Source of the DNA: Periplaneta americana | Lineage: Eukaryota > Arthropoda > Insecta > Blattodea > Blattidae | DNA length: 64,000 bases | Direction: 5' to 3' | NCBI RefSeq assembly: GCF_040183065.1 | Contig: NC_091117.1 | Coordinates: 118,722,726-118,786,725, forward strand | Part shown: positions 33,352 to 43,832 of the stretch, piece after piece | Layout of the letters: every line of letters begins with the position of its first letter | Position numbering within the stretch: the first letter of the stretch is position 1 | Program-made: the position numbers and the translations under genes | The notes under the pieces: model-generated | The model's input: only the letters and a program-made list of their open reading frames with translations | Told to the model about the DNA's origin: nothing | The model's database searches: none

Positions 33352-34662
33352 TACGAGGAGCATCCAGAAAGTAAGTTTCCCTATTTTTAAAAAAAAGAAG
33401 AACACACACTTTCAGGAAAACATTTATTGGCAACAGGTACAGCAATGTTTCAGCTATTTTTCAACATAGCCACCATCAGAATTGAGACACTTGTCGTATC
33501 GTGGGATCTACTTTTGTATCCCTCTGTCGTAGAACTCTGCCGCCTGTGAATGGAATCAGCGTGTGACAGATGTCTTCAGCTCTTCGTCGTTACCAAAACG
33601 CTCACCGGAGGACAGGAATTTCTTGAGGTGCAAGAAAACGTGAAAATCGCTGGGAGCAAGATCAGGACTGTAGGGTGGTTGATCAAACAACTCCCAGCCA
33701 AATTCCGTCAAAACAGCTGCTGTGCGCCGAGCCGTATGTGGACGAGCATTGTCATGGAGGAGCACAACACCTACAGTAAGCATTCCACGCCTCTTGTTTT
33801 GAATGGCACATCGCAATTTTCGCAGTGTTTCACAGTAACGGTCAGCGTTCACTGTTCCACCTCTTGGAAGGAAGTCAATGAGCAGAATGCCCTTCCTGTC
33901 CCAGAACACCGTGCACATCACTTTCCGTACCGACAGCGTCTGTTTGAATTTCGTCCTGACCGGAGATCCACTATGCCGCCAATGCATTGACTGCTGCTTG
34001 GTTTCCGGGGTGAAGTGCGAAATCCAAGTCTCATCGCCCGTGACAATCCTGTCGAGGAACTCGTCGCCGTCATCGTGATACCGTTGCAGAAATGTCAGTG
34101 CTGCTCCTAAACGTTGCATTTTGTGTTCGGATGTCAGGTTTTTCGGCACCAATCTGGCACACACATTTTTGAACAGCAGGTGCTTAGTGACAATCTCATG
34201 CAACAAGGATCACGATAGCTGCGGAAAATGGCTGCTCAGCTGCGTAATCGTGAAGCGACGGTTCTCCATGATGCACTACCGCACCAGTTCAACACGATCA
34301 TCATTGATGAGGGACGGTCGCCCACTGCGCTCTTCATCATGGAAACTTTGACGACCTTCGGAAAACTGCCTATACCAGCGACGCACCATCTGCTTACTCA
34401 TGATGTTCGGCCCATAGACCTGACAGAGCTGCCGATGAATTTCAATTGGCGCAATGCTTTGTGCATTAAAGAACTTTATCACCGACCGAACCTCGCAGGC
34501 AGCGGGAGAAGGAATAAGAGCTTCCATTTCGGACCACTGCTGCCAAGCTACTGGCACCAGGATACGTCATATATCTGTTACGCATGAGCAATTGACACGG
34601 CTAATTACGTTTACTTTCAAGGGGAAAAGATTGGGAAACTTACTTTCTGGATGCGCCTCGTA
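33352..34662 (-). mobile_element. Complete mariner element, 1307 bp, TA duplication
   Basis: The body is 33354-34660. Terminal repeats read CGAGGAGCATCCAGAAAGTA on the left and CGAGGCGCATCCAGAAAGTA on the right (as reverse complement). TA flanks both sides (33352-33353, 34661-34662). Length is normal for mariner. The element is structurally complete but the transposase is dead (next entry). Confidence 0.95.
33454..34557 (-). pseudogene. Mariner transposase, full length with four nonsense codons
   Basis: A single minus-strand frame of 367 codons, without frameshifts, runs from ATG 34557 to TAG 33454. Initiation may instead be at a later Met (near 34527), giving a more usual length. The N-terminal half has the mariner helix-turn-helix region (VIKFFNAQ, MVRRWYRQFSEGR, RSGRPS). 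The catalytic domain has VTGDETWISHFTPE, LLHDNARPHTA and PPYSPDLAPSDFHVF, giving a D,D34D triad with all three Asp present. In-frame stops follow VELVR (TAG), HFPQLS (TGA), SVTR (TGA) and GIQK (TAG). The frame otherwise continues to YDKCLNSDGGYVEK. No indels suggests inactivation by point mutation only. Confidence 0.95.
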
Positions 34663-34669
34663 TATCATT

Positions 34670-35220
34670 GTTTATGCAAATAAATAATTAGGTACCCTAC
34701 ATAAATACTTTAAGAAACACAGGAAACGAATATGGGTAAATTATGAGGGCAGGAACGCCATTTCGTGACACCTTTTAAAATAACTCAGCTCCAATAAACT
34801 CTATGGTAAAATGCTATTTATTATGGGCTGTATGGGCCAGTAAAAATACTCATCTTTACGACAAAATTCTTAACTATTATGTTTATTCTGTTCTGTGAAC
34901 AAAATTAAAATTTAGTGTATATAATTAGACTATTTTATGTAGACCAAATAAAGTTGCAATAATCAAGTCATACAATCTTTCGACAGAATATCACGTTTTC
35001 TGTGCGTAAAGATCTATTTTCATCTTACCTCAGTCCTCAGATGTAGTATTACATCCATCTAGAAAAACTACAAATTTCAAATAGTGAAGGAATTATCCAA
35101 ATTAGCTTCTGAGATTACTTCATACAAACACACAAATTAATATTCTCTGTCTGTATATTAATATTGATAAACGTCAAGGGCGCCTTAAATAGATGGAGTC
35201 ATTTGTTTTTATTTCATTAT
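34670..35220. other. Non-coding part of element M
   Basis: AT-rich DNA between the mariner and the MITE; no further feature seen. Confidence 0.45.
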
Positions 35221-35224
35221 AGCC

Positions 35225-35475
35225 ATCGACATCGTTCCTGCAATAACTCCCATGTGACATATTTATCGATTTTCAGATTTTTGCTCTATTAAATAACTTA
35301 AATAGTTATACAGCAAATAATACAATCTCTTATACATGTAATATATTTTTTTATTTCGAAAATGTAAGAATTCACGATCTCCTATGTACCACTGCCATAG
35401 AATGAATAAATCTGTTTTTTATTCCTACTGAAAATTTTTACATTTTGCACATAGGAGATACGGAACAACGACGCT
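35225..35475. mobile_element. MITE copy a, TCGTTCCTGCAATAACTCC family
   Basis: Left end ATCGTTCCTGCAATAACTCC and right end GAGATACGGAACAACGAC are imperfect inverted repeats. The interior matches 37545-37791 in inverted orientation, for example TGGCAGTGGTACATAGGAGA on the minus strand versus TGGCAGCCCTACATAGGAGA. It lies inside element M. Confidence 0.65.
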
Positions 35476-35975
35476 ATAATCTGAGTCGGCGGTGAAAATA
35501 TATTGTATTGCTATTTTAAAACTCTTGTATATTCTTAAATATCAGTCCTATCAACATTTTGCTTGGAATAACACTTATCGGAAATCATTTTTAAAGAAAC
35601 TTTTGTTTTGCAACATTTTTCACAAAAATGAATAAGCAATAAGCGAGAAATTTCGATATATTTAATTCAGGCCCCCTTATAACCCCTCTTTTGAATAAAG
35701 TATTTTGAATGTCATATAGCCTAAAATCTAAGTTACAACGAACTTAATTTATATTCCAATTTTCATCGAAATCCGTTCAACCATTTTCGCGTGAAAAGGT
35801 AACAAACATCCAGACAGACAGACACAGACAGACAGACAAAAATAAAAAAAAGCGATTTTCGGTTTCAGGATGATTAATTATACATGTTAACACCAATTAG
35901 GTATTTTTGGAAAAGCGAAAATTACCAGAAAAATTTCGGTTACAGATTTATTATTAGTATAGATAGATTACAAAT

Positions 35976-36271
35976 GATTCTGCATTTATTTATTTACAAG
36001 TGTATTTTATTTCAGACCCTGTTAAATTTAATTACCAAGCTTAAAAGTAGAATTAATCGAACAACTCCAGAAACTATTGAATAGTACTCGTAATAACAGT
36101 TACATTCATAGTTCTAAATACAACTTTGAAAGTAATTCAGGAGCAAACATTTATAATTGAAAATAAATTAATTATTCACTAACAATAACAAAGCTGTACT
36201 TAGAAATATAACAGATTTAAGTCAACAATATTTATTTATAACAAGTGCAGCGAAGCTCGCGGGTACGGCTA
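35976..36271 (+). mobile_element. Helitron-like element P, right part and 3' end
   Basis: AT-rich sequence ending CAAGTGCAGCGAAGCTCGCG then GGTACGGCTAG. The same terminus in inverted form lies at 32588. A small GCGA-AGC-TCGC hairpin lies about a dozen bases from the end, as in Helitron-like 3' ends. Confidence 0.48.
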
Positions 36272-36514
36272 GCATTACACAAGTTCAGTAGTAATTTTAT
36301 CGAGAAATGTGTGTATGTATTTTTTATTAACAACAGCATGCTCCATTACATTGGAAATTGTAGACCTAATAACAAATAGTAATATTACACGCGTAATTGT
36401 GGTCATATTATACAATTTGGTAACAATATTAACAATACAGTACAATGTACAATATTAATACCATATATGATTTGACTTGGTAGAGAATTTTTTATATTCC
36501 TCAGCTATTATAGT

Positions 36515-36594
36515 CTATGTATGTATGTATGTATGCATGTATGTATGTATGTATGTATGTATGTATGTATGTATGTATGTATGTATGTATGTAT
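36515..36594. repeat. (TATG)n microsatellite
   Basis: About 20 TATG units with one interruption (GCATG). Confidence 0.98.
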
Positions 36595-36599
36595 TTAAT

Positions 36600-37540
36600 T
36601 GTCATCAATAGTAGCAATTTATTTAACATTTTCAAATGCAGAGCAGCCATTTCAAGCAAAGTGAGAATTTCAAAGAAAAAGTCTTGTTTCAAAAATATTT
36701 GTTTATTATTAGAGTAAGAGAGAGATAAGGCTCTAAATTTAAATATTCTAATGTTTTATTTTTAAAAGGAAAATATTTTACAAGTTTTATGGCCATTCGA
36801 TCTAAGTGGTCTTGGCTAATTAATGGTAGCCTACTTTTGTTTCCCTAAAGTTTGCAGCACTTATTCGTAGAGAGATCAGCTGTTAATGTATGTTTTTTCA
36901 AGGAGTTATTATTGAAGAAATATTTTTAGAGCCTGCACTATTACTTCCAGAGCTCCAGGATCAAGGAACATTTTACTGTGTACTATATTCTTTCTGCCAT
37001 TTATTTCAAATAGATTGGGTTAATAACAATTAGCAATCTTACAGTTCAAGTGAATATTTTGACTAGTTGTTTTCAAACTGGAAAAATGAAGGATATCAAA
37101 TCGTCTGTAACATCTGTGACAGAATGTGTATAACATCCGTGACATGGAAGAAACAGTTACAAAATATTTACCGATTATGTTTTTGTGAACTAATTGGACG
37201 CCATGAGACTTGCATAGCTTTCACACGGACGCTATGAGAATGAATCTCTTTTTGCTTGCAGCAGAGACCTGTATTTTACACTATTGTTCACAAACCTTAT
37301 AACATCCGTGACGGAACCTTTTCTTTTTTTTTTTTCTGCAATAAACTTTTTTCTGTAAAATGGTACTGATCTTCTACATTGACTAATAAAAGTTGCCAAA
37401 AGTCTTTCATTTTCAATACATAGAGTTTGAAAATAGTAAAAATGTAACATCCGTGACAACTGGAATCTGAGAGGTGATAGTACTATATTTAACGAGGATC
37501 AGAAATGACTGAGAAAGGTTGCCTGGAGCCCTCAGACAGG
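36600..37540. other. Non-coding stretch with a recurring 13-mer
   Basis: No gene recognised. TAACATCYGTGAC occurs at 37108, 37131, 37300 and 37445, all on the plus strand within 350 bp. Confidence 0.55.
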
Positions 37541-37795
37541 TATGTCGTCGTTGTTCCTGCAATAACTCCTGTGTGTTAAATATAAACATTTTCAGTAGGA
37601 AGAAAAACCACATTTATTCATCCTATGGCAGCCCTACATAGGAGACAGTGAATTCTTATATTTTTTAAACAAAGAAATATAATTACATATAGGAGATTTT
37701 ATTATTTGCTGTATCAATATTTAAGTTATTCAATAATGCAAAAATCTGAAAATGGATAAGTATGTCACATAAGAGTTATTGCGAACGACGATATG
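37541..37795. mobile_element. MITE copy b, 247 bp, possible TATG duplication
   Basis: The body 37545-37791 begins TCGTCGTTGTTCCTGCAATA and ends TATTGCGAACGACGA. TATG lies at 37541-37544 and 37792-37795. It is a relative of 35225-35475. Superfamily is undetermined. Confidence 0.68.
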
Positions 37796-37914
37796 CTTCT
37801 ATTTGTGTCTTATATCTACGTATAATACGGAACCCATGCCTTTATCTTTCTTCCGGAGGTAACCACGTTACGAATTATATTAGGCCTATATCTTTCTTTC
37901 AAATCTATTTCCCT

Positions 37915-37965
37915 TGGCAGGGCTTGAACCCGCGGACCTCTAATCGTTAGACCACATACTGTAAC
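37915..37965 (-). repeat. tRNA-like / SINE remnant
   Basis: On the minus strand GTGGTCTAACGATTAGAGGT and CCGCGGGTTCAAGCCC carry a B box and part of an anticodon arm. The acceptor stem is not conserved, so it is not called as a functional tRNA. Confidence 0.5.
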
Positions 37966-38438
37966 ATTAATAGCAGTCTAAAAGATATACTTTTTCATTG
38001 TTTTTCTTATAATGGACAATTAATACGATCAATTACTTACAAAACCCAGTTTTCTTTGGCATATATCCTTAATGTTGTACAGTATGCCTACGAAAATGTG
38101 CCATAAATAATTGACGAATTAGTTTACGTCAACATTTAAACTTTACACTAGTCGCATTTTGTATAAATTAAAGGTATGCTTTCGTAAATAAAATGGTGTT
38201 CCTTATTTTTATGTTAATATTTTCCCTAACTAAGTTTCAGCTCTTTCTAAACTTCCTTTCCTTTAGAATAAACCCATGCCTTTTCGATCGCTTGTCTTCG
38301 CAATGATTTGGTGTCCTACAGCTGACCCATTCTGCATGTTTATTATGTTGGTCCTCTTCTAGTCGTTCCCTTTCTTCTGAGTGCAAGTTACAGCATCCCC
38401 TTTTATTCCCTTCTTCACACTTTTCTCTAGTTCTCATC
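37966..38438. other. Non-coding stretch, no gene seen
   Basis: No recognised coding sequence or repeat ends. Confidence 0.45.
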
Positions 38439-38439
38439 T

Positions 38440-38880
38440 TCGTGCTCTGCGCTAGCGCAGCGCAGTATCCTGCCGCTTATTCAGGCGCAGCTCTCTCTCT
38501 CTCTCTCACTCTCCGTCTCTGTCTTCCTCTCTCTGTGCTCTCCTGGAGGCGATCGATCCCCGGCTGGTCCCCTCTCGCCCCTTCGAGCTCCGCGGTGCCC
38601 AAGAAAATGGACTCGCCCTCATTAATTCCCTGTGGGGTTGTCTGCGGGAGCCACAGAGGCGCCGACGCCGGGACGCTTGCAAGTGAAAAAAGGAAAGAAT
38701 AAAGTAGGCCATACTGTTATAGCAAGGTGCAAGGGATATCGCTGCTTCTTTTATATTGGAAATTGTATATCCGTCTACGCTCTCTGTAACGACCCTGGCG
38801 GTTAATCTCCAAGCTGCCGCCGCGCTTCACGGAAACTGCGCGTACAGAACAATGCAGGGTTCACAGCCAGTTGTTCACAT
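38440..38880. promoter_or_regulatory. GC-rich, CpG-containing island of unknown role
   Basis: Local composition is much richer in G+C and CpG than the surrounding AT-rich DNA, with a CT-rich run at 38490-38540 and words such as GCGCCGACGCCGGGACG and GCCGCCGCGCTTCACGG. This resembles the composition of the neurexin promoter region at 58690-59360. It could be a promoter or a 5' exon of an unannotated transcript. The frames here (38442-38702 plus, 38506-38712 minus) match nothing I know. Confidence 0.35.
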
Positions 38881-39505
38881 CCTGTTGGCACCCCTGTTGT
38901 TTGAACGAAGCACTAATTATCCTTTGTGAGAAAAATCCACTCGTATTGTACCTTCAATGCTACTTGTCATTTTAAACATTGGCTTACATTTCATCGTAAT
39001 TATATCGTTTCTCTCCAATATATTTTTTTAAGTAACGAAATGAACGGGATGAATTCTATCTGCATTGAAAACTTATAGTCAGCTGTAATTATTGGTCTCC
39101 GTTGGAAGTGAAGATTAAGTGAACAAATTTTCTATTAGTGAACTTGCAAACCAAGAGATAGGTCAGACAATTTCTTGGCAGTCGTTTGTTTGAAAGACAA
39201 AACTCAGATATGAATAGGCTCTCTCCCTAGGTGTCCCTACATCGTTCACAGTTTCATGGATGTGAACATGAAAGAAAAATTTGTATCTGTCTTCCTAGCT
39301 TCATTCGAGATTCACACTCCAGCTTGCAGCTTAATTGTTATAAAAAGGGAATAATTTTGTATTGTTTGGGTAATGAGAAATAAGTCATAAAAATGAGTCT
39401 TGAGATAAATGAAAATTGGACTTCGTACCCTTAATTGTAAATAATTTTCTACACAAATAAAACACATCAACTGCTAGTATTCTTTTGATTTTTGCACACT
39501 CACTT
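38881..39505. other. Non-coding stretch, no gene seen
   Basis: No feature recognised. Confidence 0.45.
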
Positions 39506-39509
39506 GTAC

Positions 39510-39715
39510 CGGGTCATCATTTTGTTTTTACCAACATTTCTAATATTAACCTGGCTATAGCTTTGGATTAACGTTGAGAACCGCAAACACTATGTTATCC
39601 CCTCCCACGACCGGAGTTTTATGATACTAGTGTAAAATACAAACAAATCACTTTACTAGGTATAGGAGGGAAGAAAAGCAGTGCATCCACTTACGTAAAC
39701 TAGGAACTATTACGA
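39510..39715 (-). repeat. Repeat family R, copy 1
   Basis: Reverse complement of 54245-54465, with shared words such as CTGGCTATA, TTGGATTAACG, AAAATACAAACAAATCACTT and GGAGGGAAGAA. At 39659-39664 it reads GGTATA, where copy 4 has an extra GGCCTA. The terminus carrying the ATCATTTT-type end is at about 39518. Probably a DNA-transposon fragment; type unknown. Confidence 0.7.
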
Positions 39716-39719
39716 TTTT

Positions 39720-40595
39720 AAGTTTGATAATTTTTGTTAGGTGTTTATTTACTCAAAATACAGTACAATATTAATAATAATAATAGTGTTTTTACTCACT
39801 AACTGAACTATCCAGGCGGACGTATTCAAATATAATATACTGTTTACAGCATATTAGCATACAGTATGGAGAGTGCATTTAAATTTAAAAATAATCAAAA
39901 TCTGGATAATTAAACAAATTGTTGAAAACGATGGCAGTTCAGTTCTATACAGGCTTCAGTTCTTTTATGTACATATCATCGAAACGTTTTTAAGCATATC
40001 TTCTGAAATTTAATGTATTGTTTCTGAAATGTAATTCTTTAATTCTTCTATTGTTGTAGGATGTGTAACAAACAAAATTGCTTTACAGTAACCCCAAAAG
40101 AAATAATGCAAAGCATCAGTCGACATGGGGGCCATAATTCTCTACCTACTCTATAACATAGGCTACGTATTGTAAATTCAATCTTCAATTCTGCCCGATT
40201 CGCACAGATAAATTTACTCAGATTGCTATGTACTGTTCGTTCAAGTAGCAATGTCACAGAGTTGTAAAAAGGGGAGAAATCACGTGACAGTTACTTAACG
40301 AGGCCTTTTTATTTAAATTATTTAAACAGTTGTATAATATTCTGACAGCAAAAGTTTTCAGGAAAGAGCTGACACCCCAGCCAGGTGTCTTCACAGAGGG
40401 GCCAGCAGAAATGGGTGGGGGTAACCGGGAAGCAACGCAACCAAACGGACACAGTACCTGTGCGAAAATATGATTCAATAATGAATGCACTTTATTCAAA
40501 GGAAAATATGACTATATTTCTGGAACGTACTATAATCACTCAATACTGTATACTGTGACCGTAAGACGAATTTGACTGCATATGCGGTCTTGGTT
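39720..40595. other. Non-coding stretch, no gene seen
   Basis: AT-rich; nothing recognised. Confidence 0.45.
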
Positions 40596-40599
40596 TTGT

Positions 40600-40705
40600 G
40601 TGGAGTACGGATGGAAGTTTACTAGTAGAAGGGATGGGAGTGAAGTGCATTCAAAAACTCAGGTAAAATAAAAATTGAAGTAAAAATAAAATGATGTCCC
40701 TGTAT
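40600..40705 (+). repeat. Repeat family R, copy 2 (terminal part)
   Basis: GGGATGGGAGTGAAGTGCAT, ACTCAGG and AAAATGATGTCCCTGTATA match 53570-53660 in reverse complement. The last 25 bases match the end of copy 4 at 54440-54462. Confidence 0.68.
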
Positions 40706-43700
40706 AATTTAACTTGTGTGTTCATCTGGGGAACAAAATTCTATTTGCACAAAAAATGACTCATCTCCCTTTACCCGAATACCACAGAATTATTGTAGTA
40801 AAATGTAGATTTGGTGTAGTGAAATTTGTGAAGATGAGGGCAGCGGAAGAAGTTAGGAAAAATTCACGTGCTTTAATCTTTGCCAGCACAAATACAACAA
40901 TAGTCAAAGCCAGGAATCCAATCAGGATTAGTGAAATGAAAAGTCGGCAATGTAGCATTGAGTCGCCGGAGACATTTTCTACTCTTGGATACATGATACG
41001 CATTATGAATGTTGATGATAGCCTACTACTACTGCTTGACCACCACCACCACCACCACCACCATCGCATCAACAACTCACATTATAATTATTATACGATA
41101 GTGGTTGTGGTAGCAGGAGCAGTAGTAGCAGTAGCAGCAGAAGCAGCAGAAGCAGCAGAATGGGAACACGGGAAAAACGATCAAGGTCCATCAAAAATCG
41201 AAATTGAGTTAATAATGCCATCTTATAGTGGAAAGGAAGTACTATCATGTGGTCTAGCTAGTAATAAGAAATAATCGTTCTTGACATTCCACTACGTCAA
41301 TTTCTATTAAATACACACATAACAAAGTATTAAGTGCTTAAACTTTAAAATTCATTTTTCTGAAACTTTCTAAAATGGACCTTGATCGTTATTCCCGTGT
41401 ACCCTTCAATTAATATTAGTAGTAGCGGTAGAAGTTTATTTTATGACGCTTTTGACCACAGAGGTTCTTTAACGTCGAATTTCAGAGTGGTAAATAAATG
41501 GACCACTAATTTTGCCTGGAGCTTTTGTAACAGGTTCATGATCGTTTTAAGTACCAAAAATTTACTGTACGATATAGAACCCATAGATTTATTCACCTCC
41601 CATAGGAAACCATGCTAAGGATTTTGTTGCTCTTTAAAATTCATCGTTCTCGGTCAGTCTTCAACCAGCGAATCACGAATCCAACAACGAGCAATGTAAC
41701 CGCTAAACTTCAGAGGACGATAAAAGCTTTGTTTATAAGCTTATCAATTTTTAAAATGCGTTTTACTTCTTGTGATAGTTCTTTCCATTCATTTTTCTTC
41801 CATATTTCTGTAGTCTTGTTTGTGTTTGGTTCTGCAATATCTTTTTTTTTTTTTTCATTAAGTGAAATAATATCTATCTTATTATGAATTACTGTAAGTC
41901 TACTGTTTTGTCTGTTATGAATTTAGGAGGCGGACTCATATGGACTAAAGAACGACAAGATATGCATGCACGTATGTACTTAAAAACCAGGATGTAGCCT
42001 ATGCACTAAAAATAACAAAATAGCCATTGTTAAAATAAAAAACTTATTTTATTTCAAGCGAATTACTATTATTGTTGCTTTTTCTGTTATACATAAGAAT
42101 ATTGGGTTACCACCAGTCGCTAAAGCTGAGTGTCCTTCAACCCACTGCTTTAAGCAGTACACTTCTAGCACATCTTTCGTTAGGAATCGTTGATAAAACT
42201 AATTCAAAATTGATAATTTTCTTGAGGGTAAGCTGTTCTAAAATACAATGCACTTTACATAATATCGAATTTTCTCTGACTTGTCACCATAATACAATGA
42301 AATATTCTGATTTGCCATGTCAGAAAGTAGAAGGCATAAAATTGCATCGGGCCTGTATTATTGTAGACAGGAGGGGAAATTCGAATTTAGGGAGCGCAAA
42401 GAATTCTATCAACACTTCCTGCAATTTCCGCGCCGATCATATTGCAGCGTTCTCATGACAAATGCCAAAATCTTATGCACGGTCGAAGTACAAGATAAGG
42501 CGGCTACTTGATTTGATTATCTGTTTTTTTTCGTCTCAACTTTAATTCATCATAAGGTCTATATATTATTATACATTTGTATAGAGTCAGCAATGCATTT
42601 CATTATGAAGTGCTCTGTTGATTGCCGTGGAATGTCCGCAATGATTCGCCGACAATAGTGCACTGTCTGCATGTCAGATTGCAATAAATAAAATGCAAAT
42701 ACTGGTATGTGTTTCAATGTCTGTGCTGCTTCTGTATTCCATTTTTGTGATATTCTGTATTCTCAATCTTCGTTTAAGTATCAGATAGATAAGAAATAAG
42801 AAAATATGCGTTTATATGCGCTAAAAGCTGAAATATGCATTAACTCCTTAAATATGCATATATATGTACTATAAAATCTTGTCATTTGTTCACAAATAAC
42901 TTTAAATGTATTTATGCAATGGTAGCATATGATTTGAAACTTCGGAATAAAATATGCAAATATGCTAAAATCCACCTCCTAGCCTAGTTATGATAGCTCT
43001 GTGCATCATTCCATATTAATATTGTTCGTTCTCATGAACAGTAATATTTAATTTACATTTTGTCACAATCAGGATGGTTCAAATATCTCATAATTAATTT
43101 AAAATTGACAAATTCACAAATAATCTTGTAGAAATAATACAAATTACTATAAGGTACGGTAGGCCTACTCAAGAAGCAAGAATAAACGCAAGATATCAAA
43201 AATAAAACATGTATCGCTGCTCTGAATTCCGTCCTCTGGAGTAAAAATATAATTAACCAAATTAAACTGAACATAGTTACTGCAATATAATATTGTTGAA
43301 AGTATTTTGATTTACAGTTGTGAAGTGTTGCAAATTTCGCAATTTATGTAAAAGAAGTTTAGTGTGACAGAGATGGACTTTTCATGAAGATCGATATCGG
43401 GAAACAGTACATAAAACTTTCACTGGAAAAAAATAGATTATAAGCCAAAAATTGAAACCAGGTAACAGCACATAGGCTAGCTCTTTCACTGGAAAAAAAT
43501 TAGATTATAAGCCAATCAAAGAAGAATTATAAGGAACTACGTCTTCTCAGTATAAATACTCACTTACTTTTCACATGTTTAACAATATAACACTCACCGT
43601 CACTACGAGAAACATTTCTTCTCATCTTCCGTTTTCTATATCGATTGTAAATTACTCCTAATTGATTTTTCTTTTGTAATTTTAAAGTATTCTCCTCTTG

Positions 43701-43790
43701 GTGATTTCTTAACACTTCAATTTAGCACATGTTAATACAAAGTGAAATATCTGAAAATCACAGGTTTATCCAAGCACAGTAGTCCTGCTT
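40706..43790. other. Long non-coding stretch with small repeats
   Basis: The longest frame (40714-41274) depends on CCA, GCAGCA and GTAGCA simple repeats and is not supported as a gene. An inverted repeat pairs about 41162-41190 with 41376-41402 (ACACGGG...GATCAAGGTCCA). A roughly 62-bp direct repeat (CACTGGAAAAAAA, AGATTATAAGCCA) lies at about 43420 and 43482. Confidence 0.5.
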
Positions 43791-43791
43791 C

Positions 43792-43793
<2 letters not shown>

Positions 43794-43832
<39 letters not shown>
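43794..43832. repeat. (TTA)n microsatellite at 5' border of LINE copy 4
   Basis: Uninterrupted TTA units running directly into the truncated 5' end of the LINE. Confidence 0.97.

Larger units (their letters stand above)
32588..35975 (-). mobile_element. Helitron-like element M, inverted and nested in P
   Basis: On the minus strand it starts at about 35975 (AATCTATCTATACTAATAAT), passes a (GTCT)n-type run at 35818-35845 and the conserved CGAAATCCGTTCAACCATTT block, and ends at 32588. The last bases are CAAGTGCAGCGAAGCGCAC and GGGTACGGCTAT. The ends match those of P in inverted order, so one element appears inserted in the other. It contains a SINE, a full mariner and a MITE. Confidence 0.48.

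Noticed and set aside
33550..33990. 146-codon plus-strand frame
   Set aside because: It is antisense to the mariner transposase, which explains its openness.
38442..38712. Opposed frames in the GC-rich island
   Set aside because: Openness follows from high G+C and the CT-rich run; no motif supports either as protein-coding.
40714..41274. 186-codon plus-strand frame with poly-His and Ala/Val runs
   Set aside because: The runs come from CCA, GTAGCA and GCAGAA simple repeats; no domain, splice context or conserved motif supports a gene.
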